Part shown: positions 53,189 through 60,782 of the stretch, piece by piece | Layout: each line of letters opens with the position of its first letter | Numbering within the stretch: the first letter of the stretch is position 1 | Assembly: GCF_000143885.2 (NCBI RefSeq) | Contig: NC_018581.1 | Coordinates: 5,022,001-5,086,000, forward strand | Direction of reading: 5' to 3' | DNA from: Gordonia sp. KTR9 | GTDB taxonomy: Bacteria > Actinomycetota > Actinomycetes > Mycobacteriales > Mycobacteriaceae | DNA: 64,000 nt | The notes under the pieces: generated by a model | The model's database searches: none | What the model was told of the DNA's origin: nothing | The model's input: only the letters and a program-made list of their open reading frames with translations | Translations under genes and position numbers: made by a program

Positions 53189-53970
53189 GTCAGACTCTCC
53201 GCATTCTTCTTCGGGGTGCGAACACCGGCCCCGGTCCCGCCGTCCACGAGCAGGTCCACTCCGGTGATGTAGCTGCTGCGCGGGTCTGCCAGGAACCGGA
53301 TCACCTCGGCGACCTCGTACGGCGATCCGCGTCGTCGCATCGGTATGGTGCGTACGTAGCTGTCCATGTCGTCGGACGCGAAGTCCGGAACCGCGGTGAT
53401 CTCGGTCTCGATGCTTCCCGGACACACGTCGTTCACCCGGATCCCTTTGTCGGCGAGCTCGATGGCCGCGACTCGGGTGAGTGCGCGGACACCGAACTTC
53501 GACGCTCCGTACGCGCCCAGTTCCGCGGTGGCGAGCACACCGCGCAGCGATGAGATGTTGACCACCGCCCCGCCGGGCCGCATGTGCCGGGCCGCGGCAC
53601 GCACGCCGAGGAACGTTCCGACGAGGTTCAGTTCGAGCATGTGCCGGAAGCCGTCGACCGTGGTCTCCGCGAGCGGCGCCTTGATGGCTGCGCCGGCCGA
53701 GTTGACGAGGATCTCCAGCGGGACCCCGTCGGCCTCCATGTCGGCCACGACGCCTTCCCAGGCGTCCTCGTCGCGGACGTCTAGCACTCGGAAACGTTCC
53801 GCTGCACCATACTTCGCGGCCGAGGCGACCCCGGTGACCGAGTCCACGTCGGTCGGATAGACGCGCGCCCCGTGTTCGGCGAACAGAGCCGCAGTCGCCG
53901 CGCCGATTCCATTCGCGGCGCCGGTGACGAGGACACCGGCACCGCTGCGGCCCTCGGTCGGCGAGGTCAC
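53185..53970 (-). CDS. Short-chain dehydrogenase/reductase of the ABC operon (first copy)
   Basis: 261 residues from a GTG overlapping the stop of the first binding protein (GTGA). Coenzyme site VTGAANGIGAATAALF with Asp at the end of strand 2 (YPTDVDS), suggesting NAD(H). Ser in NISSLRGVLA and YGASK in GAYGASKFGV; end YITGVDLLVDGG. It is only distantly similar to the second SDR in the operon, so the two probably act on different hydroxyl groups rather than being a recent duplication. Confidence 0.87.
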   Translation of the reverse strand: MTSPTEGRSGAGVLVTGAANGIGAATAALFAEHGARVYPTDVDSVTGVASAAKYGAAERFRVLDVRDEDAWEGVVADMEADGVPLEILVNSAGAAIKAPLAETTVDGFRHMLELNLVGTFLGVRAAARHMRPGGAVVNISSLRGVLATAELGAYGASKFGVRALTRVAAIELADKGIRVNDVCPGSIETEITAVPDFASDDMDSYVRTIPMRRRGSPYEVAEVIRFLADPRSSYITGVDLLVDGGTGAGVRTPKKNAESLT

Positions 53971-55007
53971 GGCTGGAACTCCTTCGCCCACTCCTGCGAG
54001 TACTCACGGACCTTGTCCGGAGTGAGGTCGGAAGTCTGCGGCAGCGCGATGTCCTGTGCGCGCGCAACGGCACCGGGGATGTCCGGCAGGACGGCGGCGT
54101 AGCCCGAGTTGAGGGCGATCTGACCCTCGCGGCCGACCATGAAGTCGACGAGCACCTGTGCGGCGTTGGGGTGCGGTGCGACCGACAGCGCCTGGGTGTA
54201 CCACGGGGTCCCCCACGGCGAGGGCGGGAGCTTCCAATCGACCGGCGCCCCGGCCTCGACCTCGGTGACAAGCGGCTGCACGGACGGGGTCACCGAGATC
54301 TCCCCCGAGGTGAGTGCCTGCGCCACACCGAGAGCGCTCGGGTAGACGCGCGGCTGCAGCTCGGCGAGCCGGCGCCAGTAGTCCTCGCCGTAGGTCCTCG
54401 CGTAGTACCGGTACAGGTCGACGTAGGAGGCGATTCCCGTGGGATTGACGACGCCGATCTTGCCGCGGTACGCGGGATTGATGATGTCCTGCGGGGTCGT
54501 CAGACCCCCGGGCACGGCATCGGTGTTCCAGCCCAGGGCGAACACCGCCGCGCTGGTGAGCGCGAACCTGTCGGCGATGACGCTCTCGGCCGGCTCGTAC
54601 TCGGGCGCTTGGAGCGCCGGGCCCACGAGATCCGTGGAGTAGGCGCCGGATTCGGCCGCCGTGTCGATCCATGCCGCATCGGTGAGCATGTGGACATCGG
54701 CGATGCCCTTACCCGTCTTGTTCTCGGTCTCGACCTTCGGATTGATGTCGGAGTCGGTACCTCGGACGAACTCGAGGGTGATCTGCGGGTATTTCTCGTT
54801 GAACGCAGCCTTGAGCCTTTCGAGGTTCGCGGGCTTCTGGCTCGAGTACAGCATGACGCTGCCCTCCTCGTTGGCCGCAGCGACGACGTCCTCCCAGGTG
54901 CCGTCGACGGGCCCGCTCGAACCGGCACCCCCACCGCCGCAGGCGGCCAGCACGGCGGCCGCCGCCGCGGCGATGGTGACAGCCGTCATTCTCCTGAGGC
55001 TCTTCAT
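53967..55007 (-). CDS. Ferric-iron-type ABC substrate-binding lipoprotein (first copy)
   Basis: 346 residues with a classical lipobox VLAAC after a basic, Ala-rich signal peptide. Family blocks: DVVAAANEEGSVMLYSSQKPANLERLKAAF, TLEFVRGTDSDINPKVETENKTGKG, AVFALGWNTDAVPGGL, RVYPSALGVAQALTSGEI. First gene of the seven-gene minus-strand operon, 115 bp downstream of a TGAACT palindrome. No adjacent iron-regulator box was seen, and the remaining operon genes are catabolic, so import of an organic substrate under TetR control is the better guess than iron supply. Confidence 0.88.
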   Translation of the reverse strand: MKSLRRMTAVTIAAAAAAVLAACGGGGAGSSGPVDGTWEDVVAAANEEGSVMLYSSQKPANLERLKAAFNEKYPQITLEFVRGTDSDINPKVETENKTGKGIADVHMLTDAAWIDTAAESGAYSTDLVGPALQAPEYEPAESVIADRFALTSAAVFALGWNTDAVPGGLTTPQDIINPAYRGKIGVVNPTGIASYVDLYRYYARTYGEDYWRRLAELQPRVYPSALGVAQALTSGEISVTPSVQPLVTEVEAGAPVDWKLPPSPWGTPWYTQALSVAPHPNAAQVLVDFMVGREGQIALNSGYAAVLPDIPGAVARAQDIALPQTSDLTPDKVREYSQEWAKEFQP

Positions 55008-55121
55008 CTCTCACTTACCTTTCGTGCGGCCATCGGCCGTGGGACAGGTGGACCGGCACGAACTCCCCATTGCGGCCCCGTGGACCAGGACAACACTCAT
55101 GCGAACCCCTCCGGACCTAAC

Positions 55122-55138
55122 TGAACTGATCTCAGTTC
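55122..55138. promoter_or_regulatory. TGAACT-type operator (site B), GAACTGATCTCAGTTC
   Basis: Arms GAACTGA and TCAGTTC around TC, preceded by T to give TGAACTGA. Almost identical to site A2. Upstream of the ABC operon. A second inverted repeat, AGTGAT-GTCA-ATCACT, lies at 55160-55175. Confidence 0.65.
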
Positions 55139-55221
55139 TGCAATTTAGTGAGATATCCAAGTGATGTCAATCACTAACCCGTTCAAGTCTGTGACCAGGA
55201 CACAACCGCTCGGAACGCGAG

Positions 55222-55254
55222 GTGCCCCGTGTCCGCCGGGCGGACACGGGGCAC
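55222..55254 (-). terminator. Strong terminator hairpin after the SnoaL genes
   Basis: Perfect 14-bp stem GTGCCCCGTGTCCG / CGGACACGGGGCAC with a CCGGG loop, 12 bp after the stop of the second SnoaL-like gene. It also insulates the ABC operon promoter. Confidence 0.85.
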
Positions 55255-55265
55255 TTCGAGGGAAC

Positions 55266-55637
55266 TCAGGCGAACGAGACCTCCGGAGTGCGGGCGATCA
55301 GCAGCCGGCGAACCGCGCCGGCGGCGTCGACCTGGGCGATGGCGGAGAACGACGCCTCGAAGGCACCGTCCCGGGTGGTGCGCCCGAGCACCATCTCGTG
55401 ACCTGCCTCGGTCACCCCGAGGTCGATGTGGTGGACGAGCACGCTCTTCTCCCGCTGCCCGAGATACTTCACGAGACCGGCCCTGTCCCCCACGAATTCG
55501 GCGGATTCACCGGCGCCCTTCGAGAACTGGACGGACATCACGAAGTCGTCGGCGATCATGCCGAGCACGCGGTCCGGGTCGTCGGAGTCCATGTACTCGA
55601 ACCAGCGAGCCAGGGTCGGGGTCGGGGCGGTGGTCAT
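55266..55637 (-). CDS. SnoaL/NTF2-like protein (second of a pair)
   Basis: 123 residues of the NTF2-like cone fold: TPTLARWFEYMDSDDPDRVLGMIADDFVMSVQFSKG, VLVHHIDLGVTEAGHEMVLGRT, AIAQVDAAGAVRRLLIART. Proteins of this fold include polyketide cyclases, ketosteroid isomerases and dehydratases as well as non-catalytic ligand binders. ATG overlaps the stop of its partner (ATGA), so a heterodimer is possible. No conserved catalytic Asp/Tyr set can be named with confidence. Confidence 0.78.
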   Translation of the reverse strand: MTTAPTPTLARWFEYMDSDDPDRVLGMIADDFVMSVQFSKGAGESAEFVGDRAGLVKYLGQREKSVLVHHIDLGVTEAGHEMVLGRTTRDGAFEASFSAIAQVDAAGAVRRLLIARTPEVSFA

Positions 55638-56002
55638 CGATCCTCCTGTTCGTCTGGAATCAGCGCGAAGTCCGCACTGAAGGTCACCTGATACCGGTCG
55701 ACGAGACCGTCGCCGTCCAGATGCATGACACCCACGAAGAACCCCGTCGTGGTGCTGTCGTTCTCGGTCACCATCCCCTGGGCGAACTCGAGATCGCGGT
55801 CGCCCGCGGTCCGCTGCACCACGTGCTTGCGGTTCACCGGAGGACGACCGCGCAGATACTCGAGCATTCTGTCGCGGCCACGTCCGCGATTCTCACCACC
55901 AGGCAGGACCATCGTGAACTCGACGTCGGCGGCGAGCAGGGCCATCGCATCCTCCAGCTGTCCGCTGTCGATCGTGGCGTAGTACTTGTCGATCACAGTC
56001 AT
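55634..56002 (-). CDS. SnoaL/NTF2-like protein (first of a pair)
   Basis: 122 residues: VIDKYYATIDSGQLEDAMALLAADVEFTMVLPGGENRGRGRDRMLEYLRGR then FFVGVMHLDGDGLVDRYQVTFSADF. Similar fold to its neighbour but the two are only weakly alike. It is divergent from the enoyl-CoA hydratase-like gene. A perfect TGAACTTAGTTCA operator ends only 5 bp before its ATG, and no ribosome-binding site fits between, so the mRNA is probably leaderless or nearly so. A role in hydration, isomerisation or dehydration of a CoA ester is possible. Confidence 0.78.
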   Translation of the reverse strand: MTVIDKYYATIDSGQLEDAMALLAADVEFTMVLPGGENRGRGRDRMLEYLRGRPPVNRKHVVQRTAGDRDLEFAQGMVTENDSTTTGFFVGVMHLDGDGLVDRYQVTFSADFALIPDEQEDR

Positions 56003-56006
56003 AAAG

Positions 56007-56019
56007 TGAACTTAGTTCA
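56007..56019. promoter_or_regulatory. TGAACT-type operator (site C), TGAACTTAGTTCA
   Basis: Perfect 13-bp palindrome in the divergent promoter between the SnoaL pair and the enoyl-CoA hydratase-like gene. Confidence 0.65.
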
Positions 56020-56071
56020 GTAGGCTTTCCGATGTCGAGTGTTGACTTCCACCCGATCCGGCCGTTACAAC

Positions 56072-56089
56072 TGAAGTGAATCCAGTTCA
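56072..56089. promoter_or_regulatory. TGAACT-type operator (site D), TGAAGTGAATCCAGTTCA
   Basis: Outer arms TGAA(G)T/A(G)TTCA with one mismatch; the right 13 bases TGAATCCAGTTCA fit the same pattern as site C. 29 bp before the enoyl-CoA hydratase-like start. Confidence 0.5.
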
Positions 56090-56117
56090 ATTTTGTCCCC
56101 CGCCAAGGAGAGATCCC

Positions 56118-56906
56118 ATGATCGACACCGACCACATCATCCTCGAGAAAGACGGTCCCGTCGCCCGCGTGTGGCTGAACCGCCCGCACAAGAAGAACGC
56201 CGTCACCCCGGAGCTGCTACACCGCCTCGACGAGATCATCGTCGAGGTCGACAATGACCCCGATCTGCTCGTTCTTGTTCTGCGCGGCAAGGGAAACCAG
56301 TTCTGCTCCGGATTCGACCTCGACATCTTGCTCAGCGACTTCGTCGGCACCACCAACGCCATGGACGTCGCCGTGCTCTCTGCCAAGGTGTGCGACCGCC
56401 TCTACTCGATGAACACCCCGTCGGTCGCCGTCCTCGAGGACTACGTCACCGCCGGCGGCTTCGAGCTGATGATCTCGTGCGACTTCGCGATCGCCGCAGA
56501 CGACGCCCGGATCGGCGACTTCCACATCCGCCGCGCACTGTTCGGCGGCGCCGGCCCGATCTACCGCCTCCCCCGCATGATCGGCATCCGTAAGACCAAG
56601 GAGCTCATGCTGACCGGAAAGCTGCTGTCGGGCAGAGAGGCCACCGACTGGAACCTGATCAACGCCTCGGCACCGGCTGCCGAACTCGATCAGCTCGAGG
56701 CCGACTTCATCGCACCGCTCATCGACAAGAGCCCGTTCGCGATGAAGCTCACCAAGATGACCATCGACCGTGGCCTCGACGCCGACATCCAGTCACTCAT
56801 GGTCATGGAGCACCTCGCGGTCGGCAACGCGCTGCAGTCCGAAGACGCCAAGGAGGGCGTCAACGCGTTCCTGAACAAGCGTGAGCCGAAGTGGGTCGGT
56901 CGCTGA
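56118..56906 (+). CDS. Enoyl-CoA hydratase/isomerase-family protein with altered active site
   Basis: 262 residues of the crotonase fold: ARVWLNRPHKKNAVTPELLHRL, NQFCSGFDLDILLSD (oxyanion hole), VTAGGFELMISCDFAIAADDARIGDFHIRRALFGGAGPIYRLPRM. Glu of the GGFE motif (first hydratase Glu) is present, but the second, normally in QPE, is His (DFH). It may therefore be an isomerase, a C-C hydrolase or another crotonase reaction rather than a plain hydratase. AAGGAG precedes the ATG. First gene of the + strand operon leading to the OB-fold/thiolase pair. Confidence 0.85.
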   Translation: MIDTDHIILEKDGPVARVWLNRPHKKNAVTPELLHRLDEIIVEVDNDPDLLVLVLRGKGNQFCSGFDLDILLSDFVGTTNAMDVAVLSAKVCDRLYSMNTPSVAVLEDYVTAGGFELMISCDFAIAADDARIGDFHIRRALFGGAGPIYRLPRMIGIRKTKELMLTGKLLSGREATDWNLINASAPAAELDQLEADFIAPLIDKSPFAMKLTKMTIDRGLDADIQSLMVMEHLAVGNALQSEDAKEGVNAFLNKREPKWVGR

Positions 56907-56952
56907 TCGGTTCGGTGAACTGATCTCTCGAGACGGATTGGATGGGAGGGAC

Positions 56953-57348
56953 ATGACGGAGAACGATCACGTACTCATAGGTTCCGAGTGCGGTACCTGC
57001 GGCACAGTCGGTTTCCCGGCCACCGCGCACTGCGCGCGCTGTGCGACCGCGACGGCGTCGCCTCGGGCACTGAGCACCCAGGGCACGGTGTGGACCTACA
57101 CGGTCCAGCGATTCGCACCGAAATCGCCTCCGTATGTCCCCCCACCCGACGGCTTCTCGCCCTTCGCGATGGGATACGTCGAATTGCCCGAGGGCATTCG
57201 AGTCGCGGGCATTCTCGACTGTGAGACCTTTGACGGCCTCATGGGCGCCCCCGCCGTCCTCATCGCCACCGAACCCGTACCGCGTTTCGCGGTACACCCG
57301 GACGAACTCGTCGCCGGCGCAGAGATTCCAGAAGAGGCAACCCGATGA
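56953..57348 (+). CDS. OB-fold protein with rubredoxin-like zinc ribbon (DUF35), thiolase partner
   Basis: 131 residues. N-terminal zinc ribbon CGTCGTVGFPATAHCARC (two CxxC pairs) followed by an OB fold: GTVWTYTVQRFAPKSPPYVPP, FAMGYVELPEGIRVAGIL. DUF35 proteins bind acyl-CoA or stabilise thiolase-like partners; ChsH2 C-terminal DUF35 with Ltp2 in steroid side-chain removal is the best studied example. The stop overlaps the thiolase start (ATGA). GGGAGGG precedes the ATG at 56953; an ATG at 56881 would overlap the hydratase gene. Confidence 0.85.
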   Translation: MTENDHVLIGSECGTCGTVGFPATAHCARCATATASPRALSTQGTVWTYTVQRFAPKSPPYVPPPDGFSPFAMGYVELPEGIRVAGILDCETFDGLMGAPAVLIATEPVPRFAVHPDELVAGAEIPEEATR

Positions 57349-58493
57349 ACGACGTGAACATCATCGGTGCCGGACTGTCGAAGTTCGGACGTCAGCCCGG
57401 GACGAGCGGCCGCCAGATGGCCGTCACCGCGATCGGCGCCGCTCTCGACGACGCCGGAATCGCCTGGCCCGACGTCCGGGTCGCCTTCGGCGGCAGCGAC
57501 AGCGCCGGCCTGGCCGACACCCTCGTCGCCGAACTCGGCTTCACCGGCATCCCCTTCACCAACGTCAAGAACGGTTGTGCGACCGGCGGTAGCGCTCTGG
57601 TGTCCGCCCTGAACGCGATCCGGTCCGGCGCGGCCGACATCGCGCTGGCGGTCGGATTCGACAAGCACCCACGCGGAGCGTTCGACCCGTCGCCCGCGGA
57701 ATGGGGCCTCGACGACGGTTACGGCGACGCAGGTCTCATGGTCACCACACAGTTCTTCGGATCGAAGATCGCGCGCTACATGGGCGTGCACGGCATCACC
57801 GCGCCCACGTTGGCGAGAGTCGCCGAGAAGGCGTATCGCAACGGTGCTCTCAATCCCAACGCGTGGCGGCGAGACCCGATGTCGGCCGACGAGATCGCCG
57901 GCGCCGCGATGGTCAACGATCCGCTCACGCGATACATGTTCTGTTCCCCGGGCGAGGGTGGCGCGGCCATCGTCGTCGCGAGCGCCGAAGCCACCCGGCG
58001 TCTGGGCGCCCGCGGCGTCCGGGTCCGTGCGATCAGCCACCGGACACGGCGATTCGGATCGTTCGAGGTCTTCAGCCCCGCCGTGCAGGGCACCGGCGAA
58101 CCGGTCAGCGTCAGCACCGACGCCGCAACCGCCGCCTTCGAACAGGCCGGCATCGCCCCCGGCGAGGTCCATGTCGCGCAACTCCAGGACACCGAGAGCG
58201 GTGCCGAGATCATGCACATGGCCGAGTGTGGTTTCTGTGAGCACGGTGAGCAGGAACGGTGGATCACCGAGGGCCGCACGGAGATCGGCGGCAGCCTTCC
58301 GGTGAACACCGATGGCGGTTGTATCGCCAACGGCGAGCCGATCGGCGCCTCGGGACTGCGCCAGATCCACGAGGTCGTCACCCAGTTGCGCGGCGACGGC
58401 GGCGACCGTCAGGTCCCCGGGACACCGAAGGTGGGTTTCACCCACGTGTACGGAGCACCCGGGATCAGTGCCTGCACCGTGCTCACCGTCTGA
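57345..58493 (+). CDS. Thiolase-fold protein (lipid-transfer/retro-aldolase group)
   Basis: 382 residues, SCP2-thiolase-like. Nucleophile-position Cys78 is present (KNGCATGGSALVSA). The usual GHP of the third catalytic motif reads GEP (GGCIANGEPIGASGL), so the His is Glu. The end ISACTVLTV keeps a Cys. Together with the coupled OB-fold protein this looks like the Ltp/DUF35 complexes that release a short acyl-CoA or aldehyde either by thiolysis or by retro-aldol cleavage; the His-to-Glu change argues against ordinary thiolysis. It probably carries out the chain-shortening step of the pathway. Confidence 0.83.
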   Translation: MNDVNIIGAGLSKFGRQPGTSGRQMAVTAIGAALDDAGIAWPDVRVAFGGSDSAGLADTLVAELGFTGIPFTNVKNGCATGGSALVSALNAIRSGAADIALAVGFDKHPRGAFDPSPAEWGLDDGYGDAGLMVTTQFFGSKIARYMGVHGITAPTLARVAEKAYRNGALNPNAWRRDPMSADEIAGAAMVNDPLTRYMFCSPGEGGAAIVVASAEATRRLGARGVRVRAISHRTRRFGSFEVFSPAVQGTGEPVSVSTDAATAAFEQAGIAPGEVHVAQLQDTESGAEIMHMAECGFCEHGEQERWITEGRTEIGGSLPVNTDGGCIANGEPIGASGLRQIHEVVTQLRGDGGDRQVPGTPKVGFTHVYGAPGISACTVLTV

Positions 58494-58520
58494 AGTCCAG
58501 TACTCGCGAAACGGATCGAG

Positions 58521-59723
58521 ATGACCACCACCCTCCCCGACCTGGCCACCTTCACCTCCGAGGCCCGGGCGTGGCTACGCACGGTCGCCTCGCCGCGCAC
58601 CGACACCCGGTGGGGCGAGGGCAGCGACTCCGTCGCGGTGTTCGAGAACTGGACCGCGGCGGAGGAACGAGCGCACACCGACGCAGTCGCCGCCTACGAG
58701 AGGAACAGATTCGACGCCGGGTGGGGAGCGCTGACCTGGCCCGAACAGTTCGGCGGCCGGCACCTGCCAGTCGCCTACGAGCTCGCCTTCCGCACCGTCG
58801 AGGAAGAGTTCGACGTCCCGCGTCGGACCGAGATGTTCTCGGTCACCCAGCAACTCGTCGCCCCCACCATCGCGCAGTGGGGGACACCCGCACAACAGGA
58901 CCGTTACGTCCGTGCGATGCTCCGCACGGATCTGATCGCCTGCCAGCTCTTCTCCGAGACCGAGGCCGGTTCCGACCTGGCGGCGGTCCGCACCCGCGCG
59001 GTTGCCCGCGACGGCACCTGGGTCCTCAACGGACACAAGGTGTGGACCTCTGGTGCACGAGTGGCCGACTACGGCGTGGCCGTCTGTCGTAGCGACCCGG
59101 AGGCACCGAAACACAACGGACTCACCGTCTTCCTCGTTCCCATGAACGCCGAGGGGGTGACCGTGCGACCCATCCGGCAGATGACCGGGGGCAGCTCGTT
59201 CAATGAGGTCTACCTCGACGACGTGCGGCTCACCGACGATCACCGCCTCGGCCCGGTGGGCGCGGGCTGGTCCGTCGCCCTGACGGTTCTCGCCGCCGAA
59301 CGGCTCGACGGTGCCGGCCTCGGTCTCGCCAACGCCGACCACGCGGTCGAACTGGCTCGTCACCTCGACCGTCCGCTGACAGAGGTCGAGGCCGACCGGG
59401 TCGCCGACCTGGTGACCCGGGGTTTCGTCCAGCGCATCGCCGGTATGCGCGTCGCGCAGACCATGGCCAGCGGGGCCGAGCCGGGTCCCGAGGCGTCGAT
59501 GGGCAAACTGCTCGCCACCGACACCATGGCACGTACATCGGAGGTGGCCCGGCTGCTTCTCGGACCCGATTTGGCCGCCGATCACGGTGTCTGGGGGCGC
59601 TTCGCCTGGACCGAACACGTACTCGGCGCGCCCGGGTACCGCATCGCCGGCGGCACCGACGAGATCCAGCACAACATCATCGCCGAGCGCGTGCTCGGAC
59701 TCCCGAAGGAACCGCGACTGTGA
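58521..59723 (+). CDS. Acyl-CoA dehydrogenase (FadE family)
   Basis: 400 residues. N-terminal helices with GWGALTWPEQFGGRHLP, middle domain FSETEAGSDLAAVRTRA and WVLNGHKVWTSGARVADYG, C-terminal GGTDEIQHNIIAERVLGLP containing the Glu in the catalytic-base region. A complete, canonical FadE, so it may act alone or as the active chain of a heterotetramer with the shorter FadE at 44631. The stop overlaps the kinase gene start (GTGA). Confidence 0.9.
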   Translation: MTTTLPDLATFTSEARAWLRTVASPRTDTRWGEGSDSVAVFENWTAAEERAHTDAVAAYERNRFDAGWGALTWPEQFGGRHLPVAYELAFRTVEEEFDVPRRTEMFSVTQQLVAPTIAQWGTPAQQDRYVRAMLRTDLIACQLFSETEAGSDLAAVRTRAVARDGTWVLNGHKVWTSGARVADYGVAVCRSDPEAPKHNGLTVFLVPMNAEGVTVRPIRQMTGGSSFNEVYLDDVRLTDDHRLGPVGAGWSVALTVLAAERLDGAGLGLANADHAVELARHLDRPLTEVEADRVADLVTRGFVQRIAGMRVAQTMASGAEPGPEASMGKLLATDTMARTSEVARLLLGPDLAADHGVWGRFAWTEHVLGAPGYRIAGGTDEIQHNIIAERVLGLPKEPRL

Positions 59724-60697
59724 GCACACACTCGACACCTCCTCTGCAGCAGCGGGTCTCGACCCGACTGCGGGCGACACACGGACTGACCGTGACCTCG
59801 TTCGCCACGCTGCCCGGCGGGCACTCCGGCCTCACCTACCGGGTGGAGACCGACGGCGGGAACTTCGTCGTCAAAGCCGTCCCGGAGGGGCAGCGCGCCA
59901 TCGGTCGTCACGACATGATGCGACAGGCCGCGATCCTGTCCGCGCTCGCCGACACCGATGTACCGGTTCCGAGGGTCGTCGAGATCGACCCCGAGGAACC
60001 GGCCTGGTTCGCCATGGAACTGGTAGCCGGTGAGTCCCTCGAGCCGGTACTCGACAATCCGCCGGTGCGTCCCGATCTCGCCGCTGCCCGGATGGTGCGG
60101 GCCGCGGAGATCCTCCCGCGTCTGCATGCCGTAGACCACCGGCGCATCCCCGGTGCCGGCGAGGTCCTCTCCCCCGCAGACGAACTCCGGCGCTGGACCC
60201 GGACACTACGTGCGGTGCCACCCGAGCTGGTCGACGGCGGCGAGAAGCTGCTGGCCCTGCTGACCGATTGCATCCCGGAGGGGGTTGATCCGGTTCTGGT
60301 CCATGGCGACTATCGCCTGGGCAACATCATCGCGGGCGGCGACGAGCCGGTCGCCCTCATCGACTGGGAGATCTGGAGCATCGGAGATCCCCGCGTCGAA
60401 CTCGGGTGGTTCCTCGTCTTCGCCGACGGAACCAACTTCCCGGGTGTGGGACGCGAGGTCGCCGGCCTCCCCTCCGCCGGCGACCTCGTGGCCGCGTACA
60501 CCGGGACATCCGGTTCCGGACTGCCCGAGATGACCTGGTTCGACGCCCTCGGCCGCCTCAAGATGGCGGCGATCATGGGTCACAACCTCCGTCGACATCG
60601 CGAGGGGCGACACCACGATCCGGACCAGGAGAAGCTGCCGGACACCATCTCCCGTCTCATCGACACCGCCACCGAACTGATGGCCGGAAAGCGATGA
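59720..60697 (+). CDS. Aminoglycoside-phosphotransferase-fold kinase (ACAD10/LvaA-like)
   Basis: 325 residues. Kinase motifs: GLTYRVETDGGNFVVKAVP (ATP lysine), catalytic loop LVHGDYRLGNIIAGG (HGDxxxxN) and ALIDWEIWSIGDPRVELGWFL with the metal-binding Asp. The group WExxxxGDP-type is not an antibiotic kinase; it is the one fused to acyl-CoA dehydrogenases in ACAD10/11 and found as LvaA, which phosphorylates 4-hydroxyacyl-CoA. Position between two acyl-CoA dehydrogenases fits that role: phosphorylation of a hydroxyacyl-CoA, then phosphate elimination. GTG start overlaps the previous stop. Confidence 0.87.
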   Translation: MSTHSTPPLQQRVSTRLRATHGLTVTSFATLPGGHSGLTYRVETDGGNFVVKAVPEGQRAIGRHDMMRQAAILSALADTDVPVPRVVEIDPEEPAWFAMELVAGESLEPVLDNPPVRPDLAAARMVRAAEILPRLHAVDHRRIPGAGEVLSPADELRRWTRTLRAVPPELVDGGEKLLALLTDCIPEGVDPVLVHGDYRLGNIIAGGDEPVALIDWEIWSIGDPRVELGWFLVFADGTNFPGVGREVAGLPSAGDLVAAYTGTSGSGLPEMTWFDALGRLKMAAIMGHNLRRHREGRHHDPDQEKLPDTISRLIDTATELMAGKR

Positions 60698-60782
60698 CCC
60701 GGCGCCGATGAGCCAGAGCCGATGACATCGCTCTCCTGACCGGGAGCCCGCACCACCGACCACCCAGCCTGGAGGCTTCACC

